Under the pieces are notes generated by a model. It saw only the letters and a program-made list of their open reading frames with translations, ran no database searches and was not told the origin of the DNA. Made by a program: the position numbers and the translations under genes. 16,418 nt of DNA from an uncultured Hyphomicrobiales bacterium (GTDB taxonomy: Bacteria; Pseudomonadota; Alphaproteobacteria; Rhizobiales; Rhizobiaceae), in assembly GCA_943914405.1 (NCBI GenBank), contig CALUBX010000075.1, positions 1-16,418 on the forward strand, in the 5' to 3' direction. Position 1 is the stretch's first letter, and the number at the start of each line of letters is the position of its first letter. Below, piece after piece: positions 16,178-16,418 of this stretch.

Positions 16178-16327
16178 GCCATGTCGGATCTTGATGGCGA
16201 AGACGATGGCGAGCAGCGCCACCATCATTGCGAGGATGATATTCGAGCCGCACCACAGCGGGATCTTGCGGCGGCGCCTGACGGCGGAGAGGCGCGACGG
16301 CCTCTCCGCGACATTGCGGATGCTCAT
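16175..16327 (-). CDS. Small single-pass membrane protein (50 aa) upstream of kdpB
   Basis: Starts at the ATG at 16327, with AAGGGAG ending 6 bases upstream. A second in-frame ATG at 16333 overlaps that site and is less likely. The protein has an Arg-rich N-terminal half (SRLSAVRRRRK) and one hydrophobic helix at about residues 28-45 (NIILAMMVALLAIVFAI), ending KIRHG. N-in topology is predicted. It lies 38 bases before kdpB, where kdpA would normally sit directly upstream. It is not KdpF-like: KdpF is about 29 residues and lacks a basic tail. It is also not the C-terminus of KdpA. The frame is open to the right edge, so a longer protein cannot be fully excluded. A Kdp-associated role is inferred only from position. 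Confidence 0.65.
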   Translation of the reverse strand: MSIRNVAERPSRLSAVRRRRKIPLWCGSNIILAMMVALLAIVFAIKIRHG

Positions 16328-16418
16328 GGTCATCTCCCTTAGGGCCTGTGGACCGTCAGGTTTCGGGCGTGGCGCGAGCGGATTTTGTTTCTGAACAGGA
16401 GGGAAGGCTGCAGTGGAG

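Overview
The window looks like a chromosomal segment of an alphaproteobacterium of the Rhizobiales, most likely the Rhizobiaceae. The evidence is high-GC coding sequence, a DUF982 protein, promoters matching the alphaproteobacterial EcfG/RpoE2 stress sigma factor, palindromic intergenic repeats of the rhizobial mosaic kind, and UvrD and Kdp proteins of rhizobial type. The species cannot be fixed from sequence alone.

Layout. (1) 1-2319, minus strand: a UvrD/PcrA-type DNA helicase that runs off the left edge at its C-terminus. (2) 2512-3463, plus strand: three small genes (49-aa membrane protein, 95-aa unknown protein, 88-aa DUF982 protein), each directly preceded by its own GGAAC-N16/17-nGTT promoter. 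They are best read as a small general-stress-response cluster. (3) 3812-8214, plus strand: a two-gene RND efflux operon (periplasmic adaptor and inner-membrane pump, ATGA overlap), followed by a SnoaL-like ester cyclase at 8254-8655. No TolC-type outer-membrane gene or regulator accompanies it. (4) 8656-9538: a repeat-rich island. It holds a palindromic element of about 140 bp, an orphan arm of the same element, and a DUF559 (Vsr-like) nuclease gene lying between two direct copies of a second hairpin repeat of about 80 bp. (5) 9539-16327, minus strand: the 3' part of a kdp potassium-uptake locus. In transcription order it holds a 50-aa membrane protein, kdpB, kdpC, kdpD and kdpE, then a 97-aa membrane protein. 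kdpA is not in the window; if present it would lie beyond 16418.

How the genes work together. KdpB is the P-type ATPase subunit and KdpC the assembly/affinity subunit of the high-affinity K+ pump. KdpD (sensor kinase) and KdpE (response regulator) overlap by ATGA and would switch the operon on at low K+. A strong hairpin in the 96-bp kdpC-kdpD gap could set the kinase/regulator level below that of the pump. The RND pair would form a proton-driven efflux pump that needs a TolC-like channel encoded elsewhere.

The most interesting points are the three stress promoters in about 660 bp, the DUF559 gene between palindromic direct repeats whose stems have changed in a compensatory way, and the undescribed small membrane protein just upstream of kdpB.
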